This document shows, in pieces, positions 24,463-37,267 of a DNA stretch of 64,000 bases. A program made the position numbers and the translations under genes. Location of the stretch: assembly GCA_002749535.1 (NCBI GenBank), contig MZZL01000138.1, forward strand, positions 393,112-457,111. Direction: 5' to 3'. Source of the stretch: Apophysomyces variabilis (Eukaryota; Mucoromycota; Mucoromycetes; Mucorales; Mucoraceae). Under the pieces are notes generated by a model. It did no database searches, was not told the DNA's origin, and was given only the letters and a program-made list of their open reading frames with translations. Numbering within the stretch: position 1 is the first letter of the stretch; every line of letters starts with the position of its first letter.

Positions 24463-26489
24463 ATGAGGTCGCGGAGCACCAAATGGAGCATTACCTTTCC
24501 GCCTTTTTCCTTGTCGACCTTGATGGACGCGTTGCCGAACCAACGACAGTCGTCCTCTGCAAAGGGTAGTTTAGGGGCGTTGAAGTCCACGTCGTCATCG
24601 TTAGCAGGAGTCAATCGCGACCAACAAGTAGAGAAATTATTGAAGGAAGTAAAGCACCTTAAACAGAAAGTCGATATCCTTGACAAAGAAAACGCTGCGC
24701 TCAAAAAAAGCATTTACGACCTTTCTGCACGTTATGCTGCCTCCATTTCGCAAGGCGGACTTACCTATCGACCAGGTCCATTTGTCATCGATACTGATGC
24801 ACAGCCAGGAGGAAAAGCAATGACCAGTACAGCTCAAGAAATGATAACAAAAGCAGTGCAAGAGGCTGGTGGCGATGTCGATGCATTTCGATCCAGTACG
24901 ATTCCCAACGTTTTATCCTGGCTAACATGCTATTGCAGGCAAGGTCTACCCACATGATTCACGGGATGGCAAGGCTTTCCAATTACGTTATGAGCTGAAG
25001 GTGCGTGCTCTCAAACTTGCAAAAAGCAGCTTCTAATGTGTCCTAGGGTCATACTGGTGCTGTATACACCGTAGAGTTTTCGCCAAACGGGGCACTGTTA
25101 GCCTCAGGATCGTTTGACAAGACTGTACGGATATGGGATACCGCATCTGCCCAGAAAGAGGTATGCATGACTTTGCAAGTCGCTTGGCCAAGGCTGAAAG
25201 CTTTCACTGTATAGACGATGTGTCTGAAAGCGCATACACTCAATGTATCTGATTTGGCATGGACCTCTGACTCCAGTATGCTATTATCAGGCGCATACGA
25301 TGAAACGTGTAAAACATGGGACGTGGAAACCGGTAAACTTGTGAATAGCTATGAAACGGAAGGTTTCGTTCAATGTGTGGGATGGGATTTTGTCGGTAAG
25401 GGCTCGATTTAACAGGAAGTAAAATCCTCATCGAGCTATAGATTCCGACGTATTTTACTATGGCACTTCGAGAAAGGTACTTGCAATGGTTGATGTGCGG
25501 GCAGACGATGCTACAGCCATAGTGATACGAAATGATGCCATGGTCAATACATTGTACGCATCACGAGATGGGGTGCATGTAATCACCGGCGATGCCCAAG
25601 GCATGTTGAAGGTTTGGGATATTCGATCGAGTAAGTGGAAAGTTCGCTATAAATATGATGCATACCTAACGCATACCATGAAATAGAGCAGTGCATATCG
25701 TCTGTGTTAAATGACAGCGGTAAAATGCCTATCACGCATATAGCGATCGGACGACGGCGAACTGATGCAAGTCGCAGAGCTAGTATGTATACCAAGTCCT
25801 CCTGCCTATCTGGCTAATATCTATGATTAGTTGACGATTACGACGAACCAAGATATATGGCAGTGAATAGCTACGATAACTGTTCGTAACGTGACATTGT
25901 TTTACTATGATTGACACGTTAATAATAGTGATGCGCGTGTATGATCGCGGCATGGATCCTCCTAAATCCGATCTTCGCTTGGTCCACGCTTTGAAAGGAT
26001 TCAAAAACAAGAACTGGCCTATCAAAGCATCATTTTATTGTGGCAGCGGATGTGAGTCACGTCGGCCATGTTAAACCAAGCATTAACCTTTTCGCTTTAG
26101 ACAATTCATCGATTCTTAGTCGACCTACTACTACACCTACGGAGATTTATAGCAATGCAGACTTAGTTCCATCACCTGGGGAGTATCTAGCTGAATTTGC
26201 TGAACCGAAAGAGGAAAAGAGTGTACTACTCGCTACTGGAAGCGCGGATCCCTATGCTTATTTATACAACGTTGGCGAAGTAAGTAAATCTATTGGGAAC
26301 CATGTAGATCTTAAGCCACGACTGTAGGACAGCGCCGAATTGATGCAGAGACTTGAAGGACACACGGATAGGGTATATGCCGTTAATTTCCATCCTACTG
26401 AACCAATTTTGGCCAGCTGCTCAGCAGATTTTACTGTCAAGATATGGGGTCCGAGTCCCTCAAGAGGAAAGAAAAAGACAATCCTATAG
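24463..26489 (+). CDS. WD40-repeat protein with N-terminal coiled coil
   Basis: Multi-exon gene; junctions were chosen to keep frame and repeat spacing. Exon 1 runs 24463-24895, exon 2 24939-25000, exon 3 25047-25160, exon 4 25215-25395, then further short exons to a TAG at 26487-26489. ATG 24523 ([12 protein letters not shown]) is an alternative start 20 codons in. A Leu/Lys heptad region ([18 protein letters not shown]) precedes the repeats. WD repeats include [46 protein letters not shown] and [16 protein letters not shown]; one blade contains [13 protein letters not shown]. Likely a protein-interaction scaffold. I could not name the orthologue. Confidence 0.75.
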
Positions 26490-26951
26490 ACAGCTCCTTC
26501 ATCACTATCCTTCCCATGTATATAGCGTATCGTATTTTGTGTATTTTCTTGCAGTGTCTTTTTTTTTTATTTACCTTTTCATTTGCAAACATTAGCACGA
26601 GAACGATTTTGATATTCTTAATCCATGACTATGGTCCTTGTGTCGTACCAAGCGGCACCACTTCCTTTTCTATAAAGTTTCGATCTAGAGCTTGGCTCTG
26701 GTCTTAATGGATATTACTGAAATCAGAGAGAAAATGATACCCTCAATAGCACCGACACACGTGCAGAGCATATATCTATGTACGTCAACCCGTCAACACT
26801 TGGCGTCATTTACAGGTTCCATGGGTTGAAAGCAAGCTAGGGAGACCGGCTAAGTCCGCCTAAAGAAGATCTATATGATATGATTGGATGATCTTCGCAA
26901 CTTGTTTTTTATAGCCGCTCCGTCAAATTCTAATCGCGCTCTTTTAACTCG
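26490..26951. promoter_or_regulatory. WD40-MSH4 spacer
   Basis: The two genes run in tandem. The 460-base spacer contains T-rich 3' sequence and a region of mixed composition before the MSH4 ATG. No further feature is seen. Confidence 0.4.
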
Positions 26952-29900
26952 ATGACATCCAAAAGTCCTTCAAGCCTATACGGTACAAAGATCAATATGA
27001 GAAGGGCAGCTACACTAAGTATGCTGTCATCTCATACATTTCTTCCTTCCAATCCTCGTAACAAAGACTCTTCGTCTACAAGCCATACTCCGTTTATCTC
27101 TACTGGTCCAGGCTTCTCTGAAAACGTGTCTCAGATGTCTTTGAACATACCTCATATAACAGCTCAGGAAGAGACAAATCGCAAGACTTCAGAAGAATGC
27201 ATTATGACTGTCATGGAAGGTCGAGGCACGACAAAAGAAATGGGAATTTGCATACTTCACTTGAGCAACAATGAATGCGTCCTTTCACAAGTAAAACCTG
27301 AAGCTTTGCCTATTTAAATCTAGTCTATAACTGGATTGATAAAGATAGCAGATACGCACACATATACTTATACATTACACAAAGCTCATCTGCATAATCC
27401 ACGCAAGGTTATCTTTACCCCTTAATGTATGCTCCAACTGACAAAAGAAGGGAAAAAAATTAGATTATCTTGCCAAATACGAACGTGCATACAGAAGACA
27501 GCATGCTATGTAAGATACTTCACAATCAGTTCCCGCGTGCATATATTGTTACTCTCGGTCAAAAGTATTTTCAAGACGATGCTGGTATCTTTATGCAAGA
27601 AGCGAGACATAACACGCGGCTTAATTTTGTGCTTGCAAAAGGAATGAAATTCATCAGCACTTATGGACTGCCGGAAAACACAGTTCCTTTAATTCTAGAT
27701 TTATCCACAAAGTAAACAAGATGCAGGCTATTCATTTAGCACTAGATAATGACTGCATGTATTGCAATAGGCATTATTGCTTAGCGGCGACTGGAGCGTT
27801 GTTCCGGTACAGATAATGTTTCCTATTTTCAAGCATTTGGCTGACATAATAGTGTAGTTATATTGCAGAAGAGAATAACATAGCGTTTGCCAAGCACGCC
27901 CTAAAGATTTCATACGAAAGCATTGAAGGTAAGGGTTGTATGAACAACCAGTGTTCCAGAGTTCTGATCTAGTTCAACCCCAAGGCGTAATAATGATTGG
28001 TAATCTAGTGATGTTATGCTGTTTTCTGGATTCACGTTTATCCTGGACCCCAGATGCGGTTACTGCCGAAAATCTAGAGCTAACTGGCAATATTTCGGAT
28101 CCGCACAGTAAGAAGACTCTGTTTGGGATACTAAATCACACATGTACTCGTTTGGGGTCACGACTGTTGCGCATGAATATTTTACAGCCGATTAGAGACG
28201 TTGGAACAATCAAAACGCGGCTTGATGTAGTCGAAGAATTAACAGAGAATGAGGAAATGTTGTTTGCTGTGACATCGTCGTTGAGTTCTCTTCCGGATCT
28301 AGACAGTATTATTGCCGATATTATTAGATTGCCAGCCAGGCAGATGACGCACCACACCGAATCCAAGATTAATCAAGTTATCATGATCAAAACTGCACTG
28401 CAATCCCTAAAAAACGTGGAAAAATGCCTGGAAAATGCAAAAAGTTCGTTACTCTTAGAAATCAACGAGGTATGGTACTGAACATAGCGAAATCAATAAC
28501 TAACAGGACGCACACGGTTAGGTTGTCAGCGACAAGAAATTGAGTATGTTATCAGAAGATGTCCATAAAAGTTAATCTACTGATTCAGGCGAATTTGCAC
28601 TGCGCATCCGAGAGACAATAAACGACGATGTAGGTTTAGAAAAAACCGTCCTTGGATTACGGAATCAGCGATGTTACGCTGTCAAGGCAAGACACATGTT
28701 TATTTGTGCCTAATAACCAAGAAAAGTTAGGCTGGAATCAATGGACTCCTAGATGTTGGTACTGTCCCTACTATTTCCATTATGTATCCAGATTCATCGA
28801 AAGGTTTCGCATACATTTGGTTTGTTAGCACGTCAAGCTTACAAGGAAACTGTTGAAGACATATATGAAAGAGCTAACGAGTATTGTGGTAAACGATTTA
28901 TGTACCGGATCTTACTTTCCTGACTAATGCTTGTAGAAACAACTGGGCTACAACTGAAACTCCAGTTTAGTTCCAGTAAAGGCTTCTTTTTATCGCTGTC
29001 TACTAATACTTTCGATGATAAACCTGAGCTATCACCATGTTTTATCAACATCGGGAAAACGAGAAAGCAGTGGTCATTAACTACGTTAGAACTGGTATGG
29101 AATAATTGCGACGTTCGGACTAACCCTCGTTTTCCATGTGCTGTTTTAGCTTCAAAGAAATAGACGGCTTGATGAATCTTTGGCGGAGATATACCTCATG
29201 TCGGACAGGTTGGTTAATTGTAGCCCGGGCTTCTTTTAGCTATAATGGTGCTTCTTCAATAGCTAATCGACATACATAGCGTTGTTACCTCGATTCTAGA
29301 GGCCATTCGTAACGATGTCAGTCTGCTCTACAAGGTGTCGGAAGCCATTGCAATGCTGGATATGTTGTCGTCCTTTGCATACAAATGCACGATGTCCAAA
29401 AACTATGGTACATTGGTAACAAAAGTTGGAGGCGGACTGAATACAGGTTTAGTTCGGCCTGATTTCACGCAGACACTTGCTATCAAATCCGGTCGGAATC
29501 CCATCTTGGATACCATTAGCACGGACGATATTATACCCAATGATACATATGCTTCTTTAGCTAGCAGTTTCCAACTTATTACAGGCCCTAACATGAGCGG
29601 CAAGACAACGTATTTGAAACAGATTGCTCTACTGACAATCATGGCGCATATAGGATCATTGTAAGTTATTAGATCACTTTACTCTCACTGAGTGCCATTT
29701 TACCTAGTGTGCCTGCAGAATATGGTTCTTTCCGTTCCCCCGACCAGGTAGGCGTTTGGAATTGGAGGACTTTGTATCTAACATGTACTAAAAAGATACT
29801 TTCCCTGTTGACCAACGGAAGTCGGGCGGAGATAGGCATATCTTCCTTTCTGGTAGAAATGACGGAAGCCGCTTATATCCTGAAAAATGCTACAGCCGTT

Positions 29901-30743
29901 AGCCTGGTGATTGTTGATGAACTTGGGCGAGGAATGTCTGATAAAGAAAGGAAACAAGGGATTGAAAGTAATACATTGTATCTTTTTAGGTACCTCGCCA
30001 CATGATGCCCGTGGTATTGCTGCAGCCATCTCCGAGAACTTGATCCATACGCAGGTACCCATATTTACCGTATACAACTAGCTTTCCAACCGGTTTATCA
30101 AGGCATACTGTTTCTTTGCCACCCACTTTCACGAACTGGTTTACTCACTGGATATTTATCCAAATGTCGTAAAACTACAGTTCGAAGCGAATGTGGTGAG
30201 TTAGTGCATCATTCTACAAGCATTTACACTAATCAACAAAAAAAAAACCAAGACCGAAGGAGAAAATAGAGATGGCGTACTTTCATTTTCTCATACAATC
30301 AAAGATGGTTCTGTGTCGCAATTTAATTATGGTACACTAGCTCCACTCTGCTTAACAGCTAATGATTTTTGTTAAGGCATCAGAACAGCAGAAGTATTAG
30401 GATTTCCCGAGGATATCATCGCTACAGCAAGACGCGTGTCTAAAAAGGTGAGCGCGAACGTAAGGATTCAAAAGTCGTTAACTCGATTTGTAGCTTCGAG
30501 GAACGGAACCCACGGCTTACTCTGATTCTAATGACGTAGCAATGGCATCCACAAAAAAGGCATTGCTCTGGGTAACATAGTGGCAACTCACTGACTGCTT
30601 TAACCTATATCCCTTCAAAGTTTGCAGACAAAATAACGCAGCTAAAGCAATCTGCCATGGATGATGTAGCCTTATGTGAACATATTCAAAGTGTACAAGT
30701 AGAATTATCAGAAAGTATTGGGGATTCCGAAATGTATGTTTAG
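26952..30743 (+). CDS. MSH4: Meiotic MutS homologue MSH4
   Basis: MSH4 pairs with MSH5 to stabilise meiotic crossover intermediates. Exon 1 is 26952-27290, ending in NECVLSQ. Later exons give [43 protein letters not shown], the Walker [14 protein letters not shown] (about 29583) and VIVDELGRG (about 29907), then [30 protein letters not shown] and a C-terminal segment ending EMYV with TAG at 30741. About twenty introns of 40-80 nt are needed. Most are GT-AG and one is GC-AG (28687-28730). Two introns, 27812-27868 and 29932-29989, appear to begin with GA. The ATPase segment [15 protein letters not shown] lacks the usual paired Asp. No mismatch-recognition N-domain is seen, as expected for MSH4. 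Confidence 0.85.
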
Positions 30744-33700
30744 CTGCAGCTAAACATACATAATAAATAATTTTATGCGAATATGATCGAACCATTCCTG
30801 ATTTAAAATGCGCTTTTATAGCATATTCTTACCGTTTAATATTGTGAAGCAGATGAGTATCTTAACCTATAAGCCATGCAGCTTAGTAGTCTCTCATGTA
30901 CAGATGCACTTGAATAATGTAGATATATAACAGCAATTATACATATATTAAAATGACGGCTCGGGAGGTGTGCATCTAAAGCCTGCTAAACTTGATATGT
31001 CTCAAACCCTCGGTAGTACTGTTGTTCGGTTACAACGTGCTAATGGACCATCTCAAGGATTACAGCGAAACAAAATAAAATGTACGTTGAACTGTCATCT
31101 TGTGTACGTATAGCCAACAACATCGCTACAAGATTTCTCGTATCTTTCACAGGCAATAAAGTAAGCGCAGACAAGCTACAAAAACACTATGCATGTAAAG
31201 GCACGGCGGTTTATCCCATCTCCAGGCAATGGGTCGTCACACGAAATTGCATTGATGGAGTGATCAGATTGAGAAACATCGTACGTTGAAGAGCCGGTAG
31301 GCGACGGAGTCCATGCCTGGGCTGGAGACTACTTAGCGAACCATATGAGTGGAATTCTAGGTGAAAAAGAATTGCACTCTGTTGGAATCACTTCTTTTTG
31401 CTATGGACTTGTGTGCGTCTCTTGCTTTTATAACTTTCATAATTACTTCTCGCATTCAAAAGACATGTGCTACTCTTTTTTAATTAATCTGAGCACTTAC
31501 ATTCAATATTCGTTAACACTTCTGATCCGCATTAATCTCAGCACTCTACTTAAGAAGTTAAATAGAGGTTCGTATTTTCAAATGCATTGACTGTTTGATA
31601 TTAGCCAAACGAACCAGGATGCTTGTCACCGTCATTCGAAGGAGTACGAACATCTGCAAAACTATTCCAATGAATGGTAATAACCCTATCGGTATTAAGA
31701 AACACGAATGAATTAGGATATGTTGCTGGAAATGTTTATATGGTAAACGAATATTCATATATTCTTTCGTGATCCTTGATGCTGATCCCTAAGTAGCACA
31801 TTGGTAAGTGTGGCGTCAACTAATTTGCTTTATTATTTAGCTCCAAATTTTTTGGCTGATTTGCACAGGAAGAAGCTGATAATGTTAAATGACCTGACTA
31901 TAAAGTCGACATATACGAATCCTACGAGTTTGCATATAGCAATGTCTATAGTGAAGTCAAGAATAGCGCTAATATACCTACCTTACTAGTGGAAGATTTT
32001 TATCGCATTGCGCTAGTTTGCAAAGGTGCGCTGGTTTTTCTTTAATTTGAATACGACAATTGCGTTCCCAATCGTCGGTAACAAAGAAAAATGATGTATC
32101 ACCGTGGCTTTTAATTACTTCCTCTTGTTAGGATCCAAGATCTCCTTGTTTGCATTATCATTATCAATTCATTTCAAGAAGATGTACACATTCACAGAAC
32201 TGGCAACCATGGACATCGCAATTGAGAAAAATGACATGTCGAACCTAGCTGGAAAACTTGACAACTTGCTGTTCATTTCTTGATTGCATGAGTCATTGTG
32301 TGTGCTGTCAGCATTGAATACGCCAGATGGTCGTTATGCAGCCCTCTTCTAGATTTATCTGACAGGCTCATCCACATCTCGCGCTCCCAAGATACCAATG
32401 TATTTTCGGACAACTGGTTGATAACTTGCTATAACACACCTGCATATCCACCTGGCTCAATTTTTATTGCCCTCCACGCTCCCGTAAATCTTCAGGTTGG
32501 CACGATCTACGCCAATATAACTTTGCTGTCACACATTTGGAATACACAAGACTACGGTTGCCATGCTAAATCATAAGCAAACTTGTAGCGCGGTCTTCAT
32601 TAAAAAGTTGCCTGGTAAATTTGCTACTATTTCTGCCCATTCCATCCGTTATTGTCTCAAGGACGCTAACATAATGTTCTGTTACCGTTCCTGTGCTCAT
32701 ACGCCAAGTGTCGCTTTCTCGCTTTTTCTTCCTAGCAAGCGGTTGTGGAAACCTTTAGCTAAATTTTTGTCAAGCTTGTAGCAAAAACCGCGCCTAAAAT
32801 GGCGGCCGCCTGTGCTTAAGTGTTGGATGCTGTGACAATGAAAGGTGTGCCATTCTTTGACCACGCCATACTGTGCTTCATATCGATATAGAATGCAGAT
32901 TCATAAGAAAGACGCAGTTACTCCTGAAATCCATACCAGTTCTGTCCCACTTATGAACCTAGCCGAAGTGTTTTTGCACCTTTTCGGCACTCTTCCTGTC
33001 TACATGCTGAAAGCAAGCTTTCTTACAAAGCTATGAACGGTACTCTCGAATACTTTGAATCCAATAAACGTCTAGCGCAGCTATTCAATGACCTGTTCCA
33101 AAATTGGTGATGGATTCTCATCAATATAGTTTAGAATGACTTCCTTATGTTCCTCTTCGAAATACGCGGCAGACCCCACTTGCTTAGTTTCTCGAAGATG
33201 CTATTAGGATCCCTCTCATACTGGTTGGCTCATTTTTGCGTTCTACGAGCAAGGAATTCGCAACTTCTTTCTTGGCGAATGGGGCACTCATGCAATTCTC
33301 AAAAGACTAGTTGAAAAATCTCCTTTTGTCCTGATCTGGATAAACCGTGTAATTTCGCTTGACCGATGCTACTCCGAGGACAACGTCGGTTTCAATCTTT
33401 ACATATTCCGTCTGCATGTTATCCCTCTCATCCAACTTCATACGAAGACTGAATGTTCATTATAACGTAAATATTTCTATGAAGTTATTAAAGAGAAACA
33501 AAATGAGGAATTAGAGTATTGGTGCAGTGGCGACATTTACTTTTCGATTAACCATTGATTTTATTCACATATCCTGTCATTTATTTTTCGTGCCACACCA
33601 CATCTATTCTTGGAATGAGGGATATCAAGTTTCGACTGGGCACAACTTCGCTTTCCGGAAAGACTGTACTTAAAACATTCAGTCTACGCTTTCTCACTGT

Positions 33701-34240
33701 ACCTGAAAGGATGAGAATAAAATGTGATCACGGACTATATTTGTTAATTGTTAAGCAAATGGACATTAAGATTGTGCTACGGTCGGGTTCCATCAGCTCA
33801 TATTGAGCTTGAATTTAGTTCTGCGTTTCTGTTCGGGTAGTGCAACTGCACGTCACACAAATAAGTTGGTGATGACGACACATTGATCCTCAGGAGGAAG
33901 ACAGGAGGTGAGTAAGTGTGTGCAAGAAGAAATGAGGAATAGCAGTATATCTTGTTGATGAGACTTGGAAGTTGCAGTAGAGACAAGTTACTATATTTAG
34001 CATGATAGCAAAGGGAAAAGGAGGAAAAATCCTCATAAACGTATAGAATGAGAACGGCAATTAGCTTTTTTTTTTCTCTTCCGCTCTCTCTTTTTTCTTC
34101 CTTTCTTCTTTCTTTCTTTCCTAATTTTCCTCTAACATATATCTGCTTAAGTTTCACTGATAGATTCGTGTCTCTTGTTTTTCTTTTATCCGCTTTCCTC
34201 TCTCGTTTTCCTACCGTCCCATTCCTTTTGATGCCCTTTA
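30744..34240. other. 3.5-kb gene-poor region
   Basis: No intact gene. Short frames at 31080-31289, 32298-32576 and 32563-32781 show no known motif. A decayed transposase lies at 32560-33060 (-). From about 34060 to 34235 the plus strand is strongly pyrimidine-rich (long CT runs) and probably forms the leader of the next gene. Confidence 0.5.
32560..33060 (-). pseudogene. Decayed Tc1/mariner-type (DDE) transposase fragment
   Basis: Minus-strand reading in shifting frames gives pieces such as GMDFRSNCVFLMN, SMAWSKNGTPFIVTA and AAILGAVFATSL. These match the order of the catalytic block in Tc1-like DDE_3 transposases (MDF-NCVF-DE, then MAWSKKGTP, then ILGA). Several stops and frameshifts break it. 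The sequence also aligns in the same orientation with 56600-56800. No terminal repeats were found. Confidence 0.5.
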
Positions 34241-35879
34241 ATGCATCTTTCGAGTCAGTCCTTATTTTTCCTCCTCATCGTTATCGTCAGCTGGCTCTCG
34301 TCTAGCTTTGGTAAATCATTCTACGCTTTCGTAATTGCAATGACTAAAATAATATCTCTGTTGTCCATCAATTTGTCTTTATTATTAGCTTTTACCGGGA
34401 ACGATGACAACCCTTTGTTTGCAAGTATGATGCTGTTGTACATTATTCCTTGTTCATGATTTTCTGATCGAAAACACGCACTTAGATTCTCAACCCCAAC
34501 AACGATTATTTGCACGACATAATAAACACAACGCAACGAAAACCATTGCCGCTGTCACCAAATCCACTACACCAATTGCTACACCGACGAAAGTGCCCGG
34601 TCACAATGTCACTCAGATCTGGTGCAGCACATCCACCAAACATCGTCACCATACCTTAACAACGATTATTTCCTGCAAAGAAACTATTGTGTTCATTCCC
34701 GCCACAAAGACAACCTTGTCTTCGAAATCAACGACGAAAACGGGTGAAGCGACGATCACATCTTCCTCGCACCATCGCCCTCACAAACACAAACATAAAC
34801 ACAAGAGTCATAAATCGAAAAAGCCTAAAAAATCGAAGCATAGTTCCACAAAAAGCGGTAAGCCAACTGATAGACAAATTTCGGGGAAACCTACGACGAC
34901 AAAGACAGTCCAATCTCTGAAAGCAACCGCTACCACAGAACTGACTACGTTGTCAACCCCGCATTCGGGATCGCGAACGCTCCCTGCATCCCAGACTTCT
35001 ACGTCTGATACGAATCCATTAGTAAGCGCTTACTCCGACGGAAACTCCAAGGCTACTCCTACAAGCTCAGTACAAGATCCAAATCAGCCTCCAAATGAAA
35101 GTTCAGACTATAGCGGAAATAGCAGCAACAACTCCGGGACAAATGGAAGCAATGACAATAAAGGCGGCAATGAAAGCAGTAATAACAATAACAGCAACAA
35201 TGATAATGACGGCGATCATAGCGATGTTAACAACAGTAGCACCAGCGGCGAAGGCGATAGCAACAGTAATGATAGCTCAGGTTCATCTGATGCAGACGAC
35301 GCTGCGGATTCACAAGACACCCCTGGATCATTGCCTTCTCCTGCCTTGGTCGGGACTCCCGCAACTACGCCAAATCACGGTGATCCTAATAATCCCGGCA
35401 ACGGAAACGATGGGATCAACGAGACACAGGCGGTCTCTGGAAGTATGAGTAACAAAGCCTTGGGCATCGGTCTTGGACTAGGCATTGGTTGCGTTGCCGC
35501 TGTTGGTTTAGCTGGACTATTGGTGCATAATCGTAGAAAGCATCAGGACCAGCAAGCATCTCGATTTACCGGTGGTGAAGATCCAGATGTCAACACGCGC
35601 TGGAGACCGCAAAGCTTTATGGGCGTTGTTGCGTCTGTCGTGGCAAAACTACCTCGATCGCCTTCCTTGCGAAGTAATGCCTCCTCAGGTCATAACAATG
35701 TCCGTGCTTCTACAGCTGGTATGGCCATTGGTACCGGCGAAGGAGCTATAGAAAGCCCTACCCATAGCTTAGGGCGGCACCCTTCAGCTGCATCCAACCG
35801 TTCGGCTGCATCCCAGCCTCCTTCGTTAGCTAGAGTGGATGAACATCAGGACTTGCATGAAGTCGACCTTCGCTACTAA
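34241..35879 (+). CDS. Signal-anchored Ser/Thr/Asn-rich single-pass membrane protein
   Basis: Two exons, 34241-34310 and 34486-35879 (175-nt intron), give 487 aa. Exon 1 encodes a signal peptide (MHLSSQSLFFLLIVIVSWLS). The ectodomain has Thr/Ser-rich stretches, a basic His/Lys tract near residues 95-120 (HRPHKHKHKHKSHKSK), then a Ser/Asn/Gly/Asp-rich low-complexity region. One transmembrane helix (LGIGLGLGIGCVAAVGLAGL) is followed by a basic stop-transfer HNRRKH and a roughly 110-residue Ser-rich cytosolic tail. The layout resembles Mid2/Wsc-type wall-stress sensors, but there is no WSC Cys domain, so function is inferred from architecture only. The Asn/Ser tract is encoded by AAC/AAT/AGC-rich DNA. 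Confidence 0.75.
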
Positions 35880-37267
35880 AAAGAAGAAAAAAATTTCACA
35901 TGTGGAAAGCAGCTGGCAATAAAAGAATAGCGCGTACGAGTAGATTTTCTTTCAAGACTTTTCCCCTAAAGGTTAAATCATCATAAGTGGATCTTGTCAA
36001 TGTAATTGTTAATTCTGTATGTGACATATGTTGCATTTCAAAAATACACGGATGGTAATGCCATCCTAGGCCAGAGCGTTTGGACTTCGCCTTTTATCAT
36101 TACATTACGTCTAGTCCTTACCGTGCATTGGGCTGTTTCTGAGTACATCGTTTTGGGTATTACAGTTCTGAGCAGTTTGAAGTTTCACCTAATGTTGTTA
36201 GTTCCTTAAATCAAACATCCAATAGCTTTTGTACTCATTAGCTTCTTTGCGTAGATCAACATATGAATTGGACATATCTACACTTTCCCTTACAAATTCT
36301 TCTAGTTGAGGTCTTATCAAGCGTGGAACAAAGCGCTGTCATTGGGATCACTCGAGGGACCGCCGCCTTTCTCCCCATTATTAAATTTGATTGTTATGTC
36401 CAGCATAAAAAAGACGTGCTTAATCTGCAAAAGCATTAAAAAAGAAAGAACTGATTCCGTTACTTCCTATTTTGCAACGAAGCGTCAATTACAGTCATGT
36501 TAGCGTTTAGCACGACGACTGTTGATGCACTCAACCTTCACATCACCTAACAATAAATGTCAACATTGTGCTGGTGCGTGTGGCAATCTATAATTTGTGA
36601 TACAATTCAGTGATGTTCTATTTTCTGCTTTTGCATGTTACGAGCAATAATTGTTAAGGTGGGATGACTCCACCTTATCAGACACCTAATCGACAAGGCG
36701 AAATCCCGGCTAATGTGCAAGACATCTTTTGCTCGTCACCGATAGCCATTTTTTCCTTTTTTTTTGCTATTTTATACCCGGAATTACTTTTTCGAACTAA
36801 GGAAGAAATAGAATCCGAGGTACCACCATGTGTGAAATCGCCTGGACCATATTCGTCAATTAGTACAAAAAGTTTGATAGCAAGTTACACCCTGATCACA
36901 GATGGTTGTACAAATGTCTGGCTTGTAGATTGCACCAGCATCGGGCAACGTTTCAAGGGGTCGCGGTAAGGGAGGGGTAAATGGTCCTTTTATGCCGAGG
37001 AATATATGGCTCTTTGACTGCTCTGTCCCATTTCTATTTCGTAGAACTTAATGTGACTTAAAAACTGGATTTCTAGCGGATGATCTTGTTTATGTGCTTT
37101 TTTATTGACGACATGACGGGACCATCGAGACCAGTTGTTCTGGCTCTTGTGCTTCGGATGTGCCGCACGCCTAAATTTAACACGCCCTATATTGAGTTGT
37201 AAAAAAATATGACCGCAAAGTCCGCTCATCCACTGGCGACAATGGGAAAGTCAATGGAACCAGTGTC
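35880..37267. other. Intergenic region without supported gene
   Basis: About 1.4 kb between a plus-strand and a minus-strand gene. A 101-codon frame at 36664-36969 starts at an ATG (MTPPYQTPNRQGEIPANVQD) but has no recognised domain. The rest shows only short frames. Confidence 0.45.

Noticed and set aside
33798..34157. 119-codon minus-strand frame
   Set aside because: It is the complement of a pyrimidine-rich leader. The product is a Lys/Glu/Arg run typical of such tracts, and the real gene starts on the plus strand at 34241.
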